From the NCBI RefSeq assembly GCF_000308475.2, contig NZ_BAFT02000060.1:1-64000 (forward strand): a stretch of 64,000 nt of DNA, read 5' to 3'. Source of the DNA: Nocardia brasiliensis NBRC 14402. Lineage in GTDB: Bacteria; Actinomycetota; Actinomycetes; Mycobacteriales; Mycobacteriaceae. The notes beneath the pieces are model-generated. The model worked only from the letters and a program-made list of their open reading frames with translations, had not been told where the DNA came from and made no database searches. The position numbers and the translations under genes were made by a program. Of the stretch, positions 1 through 8,710 are shown piece by piece (position 1 is the stretch's first letter; the number at the start of each line of letters is the position of its first letter).

Positions 1-67
1 CACGGCGACGCGCCGTGCGCCCGGAGCGTGCGCCGAGCACCCGCAACCGCGGGGCAAACTAGCGGCC

Positions 68-913
68 GTGACCGGCCATCCGGTGGGCGCCGTCGCCTGC
101 GCACTGCTCGCCGCGCTGTTCTTCGCCGTGGCGGCGGTGGCACAGCAGCGGGCGGCCGCGGCGGTGCCCGACGAGGTGCCGCTCGTCCGGGCGCTGTTGC
201 GCAATCCGCGGTGGTGGGCCGGTGTGGTCGGCGATATCGGCGGCTACGCGATGCAGGTGGCCGCGCTCGCACTGGGCGCGGTTCTGCTCGTGCAACCGAT
301 CCTGGTGAGCGCCTTGGTGTTCGCGCTACCGCTGGCCGCGCGGCTGAACGAACGCCGAATCTCGGCCCGCACCTGGGCGATCGCGCTCGCGCTGGCGGCC
401 GCGCTGGTCGCCTTCCTGGTCGTCGGCAACCCGTCCGAGGGGAATATCAGTGCGCCGCTGCGTGATTGGCTGATCCCGCTGATCGCCCTGGTGACCTCGG
501 CCGGTATCGCCGTCGCGGTGGGCCTCCGCTCAGCCGATACCGGCCGGCGCGCACTGCTGCTCGGCGCAGCGAGTGGTTCGCTCTACGGCTTGGCCGCCGC
601 GCTCACCTCATACGTCACGGATCTTTTCGCACACGGCCCGCTCGACGTGCTGACCAGCTGGCAGGCCTGGGCGCTGGTCGCCGCCGGAATCGCCGGGGTC
701 TATTTACAGCAGAAGGCATTCCAGGCCGGTTCGCTCGCGGCGTCACTGCCCGCGGTCACCATCGCCGAGCCGCTCGCGGCGGCCTTCGTCGGCGTCACCG
801 TGCTCGACGAACGCTTCCGCACCAACGGTTTCGGGTTGCTGGTCACCGCGCTGGCCGTGCTCGTCATGTGCGCCGCCACGATCAGTCTGTCGCGCTCGCA
901 GGCCGCGGCCTGA
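68..913 (+). CDS. DMT-superfamily (EamA-like) membrane transporter
   Basis: 281 aa, almost entirely hydrophobic, with about nine to ten predicted membrane spans and short Arg-rich loops, the architecture of drug/metabolite transporters. The C-terminal half has the typical QQKAFQAGSLAAS...TIAEPLAA stretch and a DER loop before the last helix. The substrate cannot be told from sequence. The GTG start at 68 has no clear Shine-Dalgarno sequence and only 67 bases of upstream sequence are visible, so the start is moderately certain. The gene ends 124 bases before guaB1, which appears to have its own promoter. Family call is good; function is generic. Confidence 0.8.
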   Translation: MTGHPVGAVACALLAALFFAVAAVAQQRAAAAVPDEVPLVRALLRNPRWWAGVVGDIGGYAMQVAALALGAVLLVQPILVSALVFALPLAARLNERRISARTWAIALALAAALVAFLVVGNPSEGNISAPLRDWLIPLIALVTSAGIAVAVGLRSADTGRRALLLGAASGSLYGLAAALTSYVTDLFAHGPLDVLTSWQAWALVAAGIAGVYLQQKAFQAGSLAASLPAVTIAEPLAAAFVGVTVLDERFRTNGFGLLVTALAVLVMCAATISLSRSQAAA

Positions 914-999
914 CTCAGGCACAGCTCGCGCCGTCCGGGCGCCCCGCGACACGCCCGAGCCGCGGGCTGTGAGGTTCGTCTCCGCCGAATGCCGGCGGA

Positions 1000-1030
1000 T
1001 TGCGCACCACCGCCCGGACTTGGTTATCAT
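1000..1030 (+). promoter_or_regulatory. Putative promoter of guaB1, probably leaderless
   Basis: TTGCGC (1000-1005) and TATCAT (1025-1030) resemble -35 and -10 boxes with a slightly long 19-base spacer. Transcription would begin at about 1037-1038, exactly at the GTG start of guaB1, and no Shine-Dalgarno sequence precedes that GTG. Leaderless mRNAs are common in mycobacteria and relatives; here this is inference from spacing only. Confidence 0.35.
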
Positions 1031-1037
1031 CGGTTAA

Positions 1038-2474
1038 GTGCAGTTTCTCCCTGGCCATCAGCCGCCGTATGACCTGACCTACGACGACATCTTCCTCGTC
1101 CCCAATCGGACGGATGTCGCCTCCAGGTTCGATGTCGACCTCTCCACCGTCGACGGCACCGGCACCACCATTCCCATCGTCGTGGCCAATATGACCGCGG
1201 TCGCGGGACGCCGCATGGCCGAGACCGTCGCCCGTCGCGGCGGCATCGTCGTGTTGCCGCAGGATCTGCCGATCAGCGCGGCCGCCGACACCATCGCCTT
1301 CGTCAAGAGCCGCTCGCTCACCGCCGACACCCCGGTCACCCTCGACCCGGAACGCTCGGTGTCCGAGGCCGTCGCCCTGATGCACAAGCGCGCCCACGGC
1401 GCCGTCGTCGTGGTCGACGCGGGCCGCCCGGTCGGCGTCGTCACCGAGGCCTCGTGCACCGATGTCGACCGCTTCGCCCGGCTGCGCGACGTCGCGATCA
1501 CCGATTTCGTCCAGGCCCCGGTCAGCACCTCGCCGCGCGACATCTTCGAACTGCTCGAGGCCGAGCACGCCCAGCTCGCGGTGCTCACCGCCGCGGACGG
1601 CACCCTGGCCGGCGTGATGACCCGCACCGGTTCGGTGCGCGCCGGGATCTACCAGCCCGCCGTCGACGACCGCAACCAGCTGCGCGTCGCCGCCGCGGTC
1701 GGCATCAACGGCGACGTGGTCGCCAAGGCCAAGGCCCTCGTCGACGCCGGCGCCGACGTGCTGGTCATGGACACCGCGCACGGCCACCAGGCCAAAATGC
1801 TCGAATCTCTCAGCGCCGTGCGCGATCTCGCCCTCGGCGTGCCGCTCGTGGCGGGCAACGTGGTCTCCGCGCAGGGCACCCGCGACCTGGCCGCCGCGGG
1901 CGCCGACATCATCAAGGTCGGGGTCGGCCCCGGCGCCATGTGCACCACCCGCATGATGACCGGCGTCGGTCGCCCGCAGTTCTCCGCGGTGGCCGAATGT
2001 GCTGCCGCCGCAAAGGAACTCGGCGTGCACATCTGGGCCGACGGTGGCGTGCGGCATCCGCGTGACGTCGCCCTCGCGCTGGCCGCGGGCGCGTCCAACG
2101 TGATGATCGGCTCCTGGTTCGCCGGCACCTACGAGTCCCCGGGCGACCTGCGCGTCGACCGCGACGGCAACGCGTACAAGGAAAGCTTCGGCATGGCCTC
2201 CAAGCGCGCCGTCGCCGCGCGTACCGCCTCCGACAGCGGCTTCGACCGGGCCCGCAAGGCCCTGTTCGAGGAGGGCATCTCCAGCTCGCGCATGCGGCTT
2301 GACCCCGAACGCCCTGGCGTCGAGGATCTCATCGACCACATCTGCTCCGGTGTGCGCAGCGCGTGCACCTACGCGGGCGCGCGCAGTCTCGCGGAACTGC
2401 ACGACAAGGCGGTGCTCGGTGTGCAGTCGGCCGCCGGGTTCGCCGAGGGCCGGCCGCTGCCCAGCGGTTGGTGA
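1038..2474 (+). CDS. guaB1: GuaB1-family IMPDH-like enzyme, probably GMP reductase with CBS domains
   Basis: 478 aa TIM-barrel enzyme of the IMPDH/GMPR family. The N-terminal part carries the DDIFLVP motif (about residues 16-22), a Bateman pair of CBS domains occupies about 95-200, and the catalytic loop GVGPGAMCTTRMMTG has its Cys near residue 302, followed by the GVGRPQ stretch. Mycobacterial GuaB1 (Rv1843c), the orthologue by synteny and sequence style, has been shown to be a GMP reductase with a CBS module rather than a true IMP dehydrogenase, so the likely reaction is NADPH-dependent deamination of GMP to IMP in purine salvage, with nucleotide control through CBS. The two CNNM genes downstream follow the same order as in Mycobacterium. 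Databases often label it simply as IMP dehydrogenase family. Confidence 0.88.
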   Translation: MQFLPGHQPPYDLTYDDIFLVPNRTDVASRFDVDLSTVDGTGTTIPIVVANMTAVAGRRMAETVARRGGIVVLPQDLPISAAADTIAFVKSRSLTADTPVTLDPERSVSEAVALMHKRAHGAVVVVDAGRPVGVVTEASCTDVDRFARLRDVAITDFVQAPVSTSPRDIFELLEAEHAQLAVLTAADGTLAGVMTRTGSVRAGIYQPAVDDRNQLRVAAAVGINGDVVAKAKALVDAGADVLVMDTAHGHQAKMLESLSAVRDLALGVPLVAGNVVSAQGTRDLAAAGADIIKVGVGPGAMCTTRMMTGVGRPQFSAVAECAAAAKELGVHIWADGGVRHPRDVALALAAGASNVMIGSWFAGTYESPGDLRVDRDGNAYKESFGMASKRAVAARTASDSGFDRARKALFEEGISSSRMRLDPERPGVEDLIDHICSGVRSACTYAGARSLAELHDKAVLGVQSAAGFAEGRPLPSGW

Positions 2475-2534
2475 ACACCATTCCCTGAGACACCCGCCCG
2501 GTACGGCGTCCGACACGCCCGTGCCGGGACACCC

Positions 2535-2566
2535 ACCGGCCCACGCGTTCCACGACGTGGGCCGGT
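2535..2566 (+). terminator. Perfect 11-bp stem-loop after guaB1
   Basis: ACCGGCCCACG (2535-2545) and CGTGGGCCGGT (2556-2566) are perfect reverse complements around a 10-base loop, 60 bases after the guaB1 stop. There is no T-run, which is usual for actinomycete terminators. It separates guaB1 from the CNNM pair. The rest of 2475-2768 shows no gene I can support. Confidence 0.6.
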
Positions 2567-2768
2567 AACATGGGGGTTGCCGGCCTCCGGCAGCACATCA
2601 CCGGCTTCGCGAAAGGATCCAGTTGTCACCCGCGTCCAAGGGCGCAGCACAGGAGGGCTCCTCTACCGAGCCGGGTGACAAACCCGGCGTCCTCCTACTC
2701 CCCCGCGTCCTCCGAGTTCGAGCTCCATTCCCGATCGGCGGGTCTCCGGCCATCAGGTGGTGCCGACG

Positions 2769-4211
2769 ATGACCGTCGCGCTCACCGTGCTCAGCTTGCT
2801 CGGATTCATCGCTCTCACGGCAGGCACCGCGCTTTTCGTCGCCGCCGAATTCTCCCTCACCGCCCTGGAACGCAGCACCGTCGAAGCGCACGCGCGCGAG
2901 GGTGACGTGCGGGCCCGCATGGTCCGCCAAGCGCATCGCACGCTCTCGTTCCAGCTGTCCGGCGCCCAGCTCGGCATCACGATCACCACGCTGATCACCG
3001 GTTATATCGCCGAACCCGTGCTCGCCCGGCTGCTCGATCCGCTGTTCACCGGCCTCGGGCTCAGCGACGGCGCCGCCCGCGGCCTCTCCCTCGCGCTGGC
3101 GCTCGTGCTGGCCACCTCGCTGTCGATGATCTACGGCGAGCTGGTGCCCAAGAACATCGCCATCTCCAAACCGCTGGCCACCGCGCGCGTCACCGCCGCG
3201 CCGATGGTCGCGTTCTCGGTGGTGTTCAAATGGCTGATCCACTTCCTCAACAACACCGCCAACTGGGTGGTGCGCCGCTTCGGCGTCGAACCCGCCGAGG
3301 AATTGCGTTCCGCGCGTTCGCCGCAGGAGCTCGGTTCGCTGGTCCGCACGTCCGCGTTGCGCGGCGCGCTGGACTCACGCACCGCGCAGGTGATCGACCG
3401 GTCGCTGCAATTCGGTGAGCGCAGCGCGGAGGAACTGATGACGCCGCGGGTGAAGATCGAATCGCTGGACAAGCTCGACACCATCGCCGATCTCATCGAG
3501 GCCGCCGGCCGCACCGGCTACTCGCGGTTCCCGGTGATCGACGGCGATCTGGACAACACGCTCGGCGTGGTGCACGTCAAACAGGCGTTCACCCATCCGG
3601 CAGCGGTCCGGCGGACCGTCCCGCTGCAGATGCTGGCCCATCCCGTGCCGATCGTGCCCGCGAGCCTGGACGGCGACGAGGTGCTCGAACGCATCCGCGC
3701 CGACGGCATGCAGGTCGCGCTGGTCGTCGACGAGTACGGCGGCACCGCGGGCATCGTCACCATGGAGGACATCATCGAGGAGATCCTCGGCGACGTCCGC
3801 GACGAGCACGACGAGGAAGAACTCGACGTGCGCCGCGTCTCCGACGGCTGGGACTGCTCGGGCCTGCTGCGCATCGACGAGGTGTCCCGGGCCACCGGAT
3901 ACGACGCGCCCGAGGGCGAATACGAAACGCTCGGCGGCCTGGTGCTCACCCGTCTCGGCCGCATCCCGGAGCCGGGCGACGAGGTGCTTTTGCCCAATCC
4001 CCGTTCCCAGCAATGGTCTTCGGAGGATTCCCCGGCTTCCGGTGGCTGGATCGCCCGGGTGGAACGCATGGACGGCCGCCGCATCGACCGGGTCCGGTTG
4101 ATCCCGGTCGCCCCGGAGGAACTGGCGCTGCGGCGCTTCCAGCACGAGGAGACCGCGCCGGCCGAGTCCGGCACGGCGGCCGATCGCGAACAGGAGCACA
4201 GTCATGGGTGA
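2769..4211 (+). CDS. CNNM/CorC-type hemolysin-family membrane protein (Rv1842c-like)
   Basis: About 480 aa. An N-terminal DUF21/CNNM transmembrane domain (about residues 1-190, with the AAEFSLTALERS and LSGAQLGITITTL motifs), a CBS pair (about 205-330, including TAGIVTMEDIIEEILGD) and a C-terminal CorC_HlyC domain (about 345-435). The hemolysin label is historical; the family is linked to Mg2+/divalent cation export or homeostasis. ATG 2769 is preferred because AGGTGG lies 8 bases upstream; an in-frame GTG at 2757 would add four residues. It overlaps the next, paralogous gene by 8 bases, indicating one operon and translational coupling, the same arrangement as Rv1842c-Rv1841c. Confidence 0.88.
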   Translation: MTVALTVLSLLGFIALTAGTALFVAAEFSLTALERSTVEAHAREGDVRARMVRQAHRTLSFQLSGAQLGITITTLITGYIAEPVLARLLDPLFTGLGLSDGAARGLSLALALVLATSLSMIYGELVPKNIAISKPLATARVTAAPMVAFSVVFKWLIHFLNNTANWVVRRFGVEPAEELRSARSPQELGSLVRTSALRGALDSRTAQVIDRSLQFGERSAEELMTPRVKIESLDKLDTIADLIEAAGRTGYSRFPVIDGDLDNTLGVVHVKQAFTHPAAVRRTVPLQMLAHPVPIVPASLDGDEVLERIRADGMQVALVVDEYGGTAGIVTMEDIIEEILGDVRDEHDEEELDVRRVSDGWDCSGLLRIDEVSRATGYDAPEGEYETLGGLVLTRLGRIPEPGDEVLLPNPRSQQWSSEDSPASGGWIARVERMDGRRIDRVRLIPVAPEELALRRFQHEETAPAESGTAADREQEHSHG

Positions 4212-5268
4212 CCTGTTCGGTGTGCTGCTCACCGTGGTGCTGCTCGCCAGCAACGCCTTCTTCGTCGCCGCCGAATTCGCCTTGATCTCGGCCCGCCGGG
4301 ACCGGCTCGAAGCACTGGCCGCGCAAGGAAAACGCAACGCCGACACCGTGATTCGAGCAGGCGAGAACCTGTCGATGATGCTCGCCGCGGCACAGCTCGG
4401 CATCACCATCTGCTCCATCCTGCTCGGCCGGGTCGGCGAGCCCGCGGTGGCGCATCTGCTGGAGGGTCCGTTCGAGTTCCTCGGCCTGCCCGAACAGCTG
4501 CTGCACCCGGTGGCTTTCGCGATCGCGCTCGCCATCGTGGTGATCCTGCACATCCTGTTCGGCGAGATGATTCCGAAGAACATCGCGCTGGCGGGCCCGG
4601 AACGCAGTGCGCTGCTGCTGGTTCCGGTGCACCTGATGTGGTTGCGCCTGGCGCGTCCGCTCATCGCGGTCTACAACCTGGCCGCGAACCTGACGCTGCG
4701 CATGGTCCGGATCGAGCCCAAGGACGAGCTGGAGGCTACCGTCTCTTCCGTCGAACTCGCCGAGATGATCGGCGAATCCCGCTCGGAGGGCCTGCTCGAC
4801 GAGGAGGAGCACCGCCGGCTCACCCAGGCGCTCGGCACCAGCGACCGCGTGGTCACCGATGTGATGGTGTCGCTGGCGACCACCCGCACGGTGCCGTTGC
4901 GGGGCAGCGGAACCACGCTCGGCGATATCGAATCCGCCGTCGCCGAAACGGGTTTCTCCCGTTATCCGGTCCAGGCGAGCGACGGTTCGCTGGTCGGCTA
5001 CCTGCACGTCAAGGACGTGCTGGACAAGGTCGCCGACGAGACTGCGGGACCGGAGACGCCGATCCCCCGCACCGATATCCGGCCGTTGCCGACCCTCAGC
5101 ATGCACACGCCGCTGTACGAGGCGCTGGCCCGGTTGCGGCGCACCAACAGTCACCTGGGGCGCGTCGTGGACACCCGCGGCAACACCACCGGCATCGTGG
5201 CATTGGAGGATCTGGTGGAGGAGTTCGTCGGCACGGTCCGCGACGGGACACACCGGATCATCGAATGA
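4204..5268 (+). CDS. CNNM/CBS membrane protein without CorC_HlyC domain (Rv1841c-like)
   Basis: 354 aa paralogue of the preceding protein: DUF21 membrane domain (about 1-190, motifs AAEFALISARRDR and AAAQLGITICSI) followed by a CBS pair (about 205-350, ending TTGIVALEDLVEEFVG). It stops where the CorC_HlyC domain would begin, which matches the shorter partner of the mycobacterial pair rather than a truncation. The ATG at 4204 sits inside the end of the upstream gene with AGGAG just before it. The two proteins probably act together at the membrane in divalent-cation homeostasis; a heteromeric complex is inference. Confidence 0.87.
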   Translation: MGDLFGVLLTVVLLASNAFFVAAEFALISARRDRLEALAAQGKRNADTVIRAGENLSMMLAAAQLGITICSILLGRVGEPAVAHLLEGPFEFLGLPEQLLHPVAFAIALAIVVILHILFGEMIPKNIALAGPERSALLLVPVHLMWLRLARPLIAVYNLAANLTLRMVRIEPKDELEATVSSVELAEMIGESRSEGLLDEEEHRRLTQALGTSDRVVTDVMVSLATTRTVPLRGSGTTLGDIESAVAETGFSRYPVQASDGSLVGYLHVKDVLDKVADETAGPETPIPRTDIRPLPTLSMHTPLYEALARLRRTNSHLGRVVDTRGNTTGIVALEDLVEEFVGTVRDGTHRIIE

Positions 5269-5299
5269 GTTCGCGCTACGGCATTTTCGGGGTTCGGCG

Positions 5300-6187
5300 A
5301 TGAGCACAGGTGCGACGACGGTGCTCGCCGAGCACGAGTGGCGCGCAGCGGCGGCCGCGCACCTCGGCCGCCTCGATGCGCTCGTCGGCCCGTATCTCGA
5401 ACGGCGCGCGTCGGGTTCGACGCATCCGGTGATCGATTTCCTGTTCACCTACTACGGGCACAAACCCGCACAGTTGCGACGCTGGCATCCCGGCTTCGGC
5501 GTCGCGCTGGCGGGTGCCCGCGAGTACGACGGCGCCCGCGGCTACCACCGGGTCGGCGCGGCGCACACCGCCGACCCCGGTTACCTCACGCGCCGCCGCG
5601 ACACCCTCGAATTCGTCGCGAAGTTGTTGCGCGCCACCGCGGCTCGCCCCGCGCAGCTGTCCTGCTTCGGGCTGCACGAGTGGGCGATGGTGTATCGCAC
5701 CGACGACATCCGGCACCAGCAGGTGCCGCTGCGGCTCGGCCGCGCGGGCACCGACGCCGTCGTCGAGTCGATGTCGTTGCGCTGCACCCATTTCGACGCG
5801 TTCCGCTTCTTCACCCCGGCGGCGGTGGGACGCAACGCCGAACCGCTCACCCGCGCCGATCAGCTGCACCGGGAGCAGCCCGGCTGCCTGCACGCGAACA
5901 TGGACCTCTACAAGTGGAGTTTCAAACTGGCTCCGCTGGTCTCGTCCCGGCTGCTGCTGGACTGCTTCGAGCTGGCCTGCGCCGCGCGCGAACTCGACAT
6001 GCGAGCCAGCCCCTACGATCTGTCCGAGTACGGCTACACCCCGGTGCGCATCGAGACGCCCACCGGGCGCGCGGAGTACGCCAGGGCCCAGTCGGCGCTG
6101 GCCGACCGTTCGGCCGAGTTACGCGGCATTCTGCTCGACGTCTGCGACGCGCTGCTGACCCAGGAATCGCAGCTCACCAGCAGTTGA
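5300..6187 (+). CDS. Predicted 3-methyladenine DNA glycosylase
   Basis: 295 aa. The sequence (HPVIDFLFTYYGHKPAQLRRWHPG near residues 42-65; a Tyr/Arg/His-rich middle; RASPYDLSEYGYTPVRIETP near 234-255) resembles actinomycete proteins annotated as 3-methyladenine DNA glycosylase, which would excise alkylated bases in base-excision repair. I see no classical helix-hairpin-helix motif, so the assignment rests on family resemblance. A 12-codon reading frame starts at 5265 inside the end of the upstream CNNM gene and stops at 5303, overlapping this ATG (CGATGA), so translation may be coupled to the CNNM operon. Confidence 0.62.
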   Translation: MSTGATTVLAEHEWRAAAAAHLGRLDALVGPYLERRASGSTHPVIDFLFTYYGHKPAQLRRWHPGFGVALAGAREYDGARGYHRVGAAHTADPGYLTRRRDTLEFVAKLLRATAARPAQLSCFGLHEWAMVYRTDDIRHQQVPLRLGRAGTDAVVESMSLRCTHFDAFRFFTPAAVGRNAEPLTRADQLHREQPGCLHANMDLYKWSFKLAPLVSSRLLLDCFELACAARELDMRASPYDLSEYGYTPVRIETPTGRAEYARAQSALADRSAELRGILLDVCDALLTQESQLTSS

Positions 6188-6269
6188 ACGCCCGTACCAG
6201 ATCCCCACGCTCCGGGACGGCACGCCGCGCGCACTGCCAATTTCCGCGAAACCCTTCCCATAAGTTAAC

Positions 6270-6319
6270 GGTAGTTACTACCATTCAGTCAGTTCGGTCG
6301 GCTGTCCCAGTCAGTTCGG
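6270..6319. promoter_or_regulatory. Palindrome and direct repeats upstream of the LVIVD gene
   Basis: GGTAGTTACTACC (6270-6282) is a perfect 13-base palindrome, like TetR-family operators. CAGTCAGTTCGG occurs twice (6286-6297 and 6308-6319), 22 bases apart, about two helical turns. Both lie in the 173-base region before the LVIVD gene, which otherwise shows nothing. Their position suggests regulator binding; no regulator is adjacent. Confidence 0.4.
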
Positions 6320-6360
6320 GCGACCATGTATCAACTTGCTGAAGGTTGGGGAGTTCGACG

Positions 6361-7935
6361 ATGCGCTCACTGACACGCCTGCGCGGCACCAAACCGCTGG
6401 TGCTGGTCATGGTCGGTCTCGCGGCCGCACTGATGGTGCCGAGCAGTGCGTCCGCCGATCTGCAGTCCGATATCCAGACCGCCGTGCAGGAGTTCCTCGA
6501 CGTCGGCCGCACCGCGGTCCCGCGCGCCGACTGCGGAGCGGGCTCGGCCCCGGAGAACGGCATGCAGGGCGACGTGACCGCCGCCGACCGGGACAGCGGA
6601 CGAAGCACGCAGGGCTACCGCTGCAACATGTCGTTCGTCGGCGGCTTCGCCGGCCGCGGCGCGGGCATCACCTCGACCAGCTTCGAGCACTGCGCCTACA
6701 TGGGCTCGTTCTTCCCCGGCGACCTGATCAGCGAGGGGCGCGGCGTCCAGGTGCTCGACGTGTCCGACCCGGCGCACCCACGCCCGACCGTCACCCTCAC
6801 CGAACCCGCCATGCTCGCGGGCACCTGGGAGAGCCTGAAGGTCAACACCGCACGAAAGCTGCTGGTGGGCACCGGCGTTCCGGTGGGCACCGGCGTCGGC
6901 TACCTCTCGGTCTACGATATCTCCGACTGCGCGCATCCGCGCCTGCTCAACCCGGGCCCCGGCACGAATATGCTGATGCCGCTGCCGATCACCACACACG
7001 AGGGCGGCTTCTCCCCCGACGGCAACACCTATTGGGCCTCGGGCATCGTCCCCGGTTTCGTCAGCGCGGTCGACCTCACCGATCCGGCGAATCCGCGCGT
7101 CGTCTGGCAGGGGCTCACCGGTATCGAAGCGCACGGTTTCGGGATCAGCGCCGACGGTAACCGGATGTATCTGTCCGCGCTCGGCGGCTTCACCGTGCTC
7201 GATATCAGCGCGGTGCAGCGCCGCGACCCGAACCCGCAGGTGCAGCACATCGGCCGGGTGTTCTGGACCGACGGCTGGGCCACCCAGCACAGCATTCCGG
7301 TGACCTATGGCGGCAAGCCGTATCTGTACACCGTCGACGAAGGCGGTTCCGGCGGTGTGAAACTCATCGATATCGCCGACGACACCGCGCCCAAGGTCGC
7401 CGCGAAGATCAAGCTGGAGATCAACCTGCCGCAAAATATCGACGCCAATATCGGGTCGTCCATGGGCGGTTCGGCGTTCGCCTACGAATCGCACTACTGC
7501 ACCGCCGATCGCCGCGACGATCCGACGGCGCTGGCGTGCGGGTGGATCTCCTCGGGCATCAGGGTTTTCGATATCCGGAATCCGCGCGACATCCGCGAGA
7601 TCGCCTACTACAACCCGCCCGCCCGCACCGGGCAGAACCTCAGCCTGTGGAACTCGCCGCACGCGCTGGCATCGATCATCGGTGTGCCGCTGATGAGTAC
7701 CCCGCCGGCCCTGCGCGCCGTGCTGGAGGGCCAGTTCAATCCGCTCGACGCGCTCACCCCGCGCACCGGCAGGCTCGCCTTCGGCGACGTGTCCACCGAC
7801 TGGTGCCTCTCGCCGCCGGAATGGCGTGGCTCGCAACTGTATGTGACCTGCTCCGACAACGGGTTCATGGTGTTGCAGCTCGACAACGACGTGTATTCGC
7901 CGCCGGCGGACCAAGAGTCGATCGTCGGGTCCTAG
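6361..7935 (+). CDS. Secreted LVIVD-repeat beta-propeller-like protein
   Basis: 524 aa. Residues 1-37 form a signal peptide (basic start, hydrophobic core, cleavage after SASA). The body repeats units such as VQVLDVSDPAHPRP, LSVYDISDCAHPRLL, VSAVDLTDPANPRVV and IRVFDIRNPRDIRE, the LVIVD repeat signature that predicts a beta-propeller. Six to eight Cys residues may form disulfides outside the membrane. ATG 6361 is chosen because GGGGAG lies 8 bases upstream; a TTG at 6346 is possible. The DUF305 gene starts two bases after its stop, so both are probably co-translated exported proteins. No enzymatic motif was recognised. Confidence 0.8.
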   Translation: MRSLTRLRGTKPLVLVMVGLAAALMVPSSASADLQSDIQTAVQEFLDVGRTAVPRADCGAGSAPENGMQGDVTAADRDSGRSTQGYRCNMSFVGGFAGRGAGITSTSFEHCAYMGSFFPGDLISEGRGVQVLDVSDPAHPRPTVTLTEPAMLAGTWESLKVNTARKLLVGTGVPVGTGVGYLSVYDISDCAHPRLLNPGPGTNMLMPLPITTHEGGFSPDGNTYWASGIVPGFVSAVDLTDPANPRVVWQGLTGIEAHGFGISADGNRMYLSALGGFTVLDISAVQRRDPNPQVQHIGRVFWTDGWATQHSIPVTYGGKPYLYTVDEGGSGGVKLIDIADDTAPKVAAKIKLEINLPQNIDANIGSSMGGSAFAYESHYCTADRRDDPTALACGWISSGIRVFDIRNPRDIREIAYYNPPARTGQNLSLWNSPHALASIIGVPLMSTPPALRAVLEGQFNPLDALTPRTGRLAFGDVSTDWCLSPPEWRGSQLYVTCSDNGFMVLQLDNDVYSPPADQESIVGS

Positions 7936-7937
7936 CC

Positions 7938-8597
7938 GTGCCACGCTGGATCCGGGGTGCAGCGTTCGTCTCCGCCGCCTTCGCCCTGCTCGTGCTCGGT
8001 GCCGCGTTGCGGCCCCTCGTGCTGCCGGAGAAGCACACGGCGACAACGATTCTCAGCACGGTCGAGATCGGCTTCGTCCAGGACATGACCGCCCACCACC
8101 AGCAGGCGCTGATCATGGTGCAGCGGCTCGATCCCGCCGTCGATCCGACCGTCCTGCGCCTGGCCCAACAGCTCGACAGCACCCAGCGACTCGAGATCGG
8201 CACCATGCTGGGCTGGCTGCGGCTGGCGAACGCCGCACCCATGTCGGCCCGTCCGATGGCGTGGATGCACGCGGACGAGACTGCTGCGCAGCACCATTCG
8301 CTGCCGGTCGCACAGACCGAACCGAAAACGCCGCCCGCCGCCGGGATGCCGGGTATGGCGACCACCACCGAATTGGACGCGCTCGCCACGGCGCGCGGGC
8401 GCGACGCCGAAATCCTGTTCCTGCAGTTGATGTATCGCCATCACCGCGGCGGCATCGCGATGGCGCAGGCGGCCGACCAGTTGCTCACCGGCGGCCCGGT
8501 GAAGGAAACCGCGCGCTCGATGATCCACGGCCAGGCGCAGGAGACAGGACTGATGGGGATGCTGCTCGCCGAGCGCGGAGCCGCTCCCCTGCCCTGA
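7938..8597 (+). CDS. Membrane-anchored DUF305 protein
   Basis: 219 aa. One N-terminal hydrophobic segment (about 8-27) anchors or exports the protein. Two DUF305 half-repeats follow: FVQDMTAHHQQALIMVQ near residues 47-63 and LFLQLMYRHHRGGIAMAQ near 157-174, with the paired His residues typical of this ferritin-like four-helix domain, some members of which bind metals such as copper. The exact role is unknown. The GTG start is 2 bases after the LVIVD stop, indicating an operon and translational coupling. Confidence 0.82.
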   Translation: MPRWIRGAAFVSAAFALLVLGAALRPLVLPEKHTATTILSTVEIGFVQDMTAHHQQALIMVQRLDPAVDPTVLRLAQQLDSTQRLEIGTMLGWLRLANAAPMSARPMAWMHADETAAQHHSLPVAQTEPKTPPAAGMPGMATTTELDALATARGRDAEILFLQLMYRHHRGGIAMAQAADQLLTGGPVKETARSMIHGQAQETGLMGMLLAERGAAPLP

Positions 8598-8618
8598 GCG
8601 GTGCATCAAGGCACGGGC

Positions 8619-8704
8619 CGCGAGTCAGGCCGCGGCGCGAGTCCGGTCACGGCGCAAGTCCGGTCGCACCCGCAAGTCAGGCCGCGGCTCAGGCCCGGTC
8701 GCAG
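8619..8704. repeat. Five imperfect 17-bp tandem repeats
   Basis: Units begin at 8619, 8636, 8653, 8671 and 8688 and follow the consensus CGCRAGTCMGGYCRCGG; the last is more diverged. The array fills the gap between two convergent genes. It could act as a transcription barrier or be simple slippage-derived sequence. Confidence 0.55.
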
Positions 8705-8710
8705 CACAGT

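Noticed and set aside
915..2516. Long 533-codon open frame antisense to guaB1
   Set aside because: Low-complexity Gly/Arg/His/Asp composition typical of the reverse frame of GC-rich genes, no domain, while guaB1 on the other strand is certain.
6367..8046. 559-codon minus-strand frame over the LVIVD gene
   Set aside because: Mirror frame with biased composition; the + strand gene has a signal peptide and repeats.
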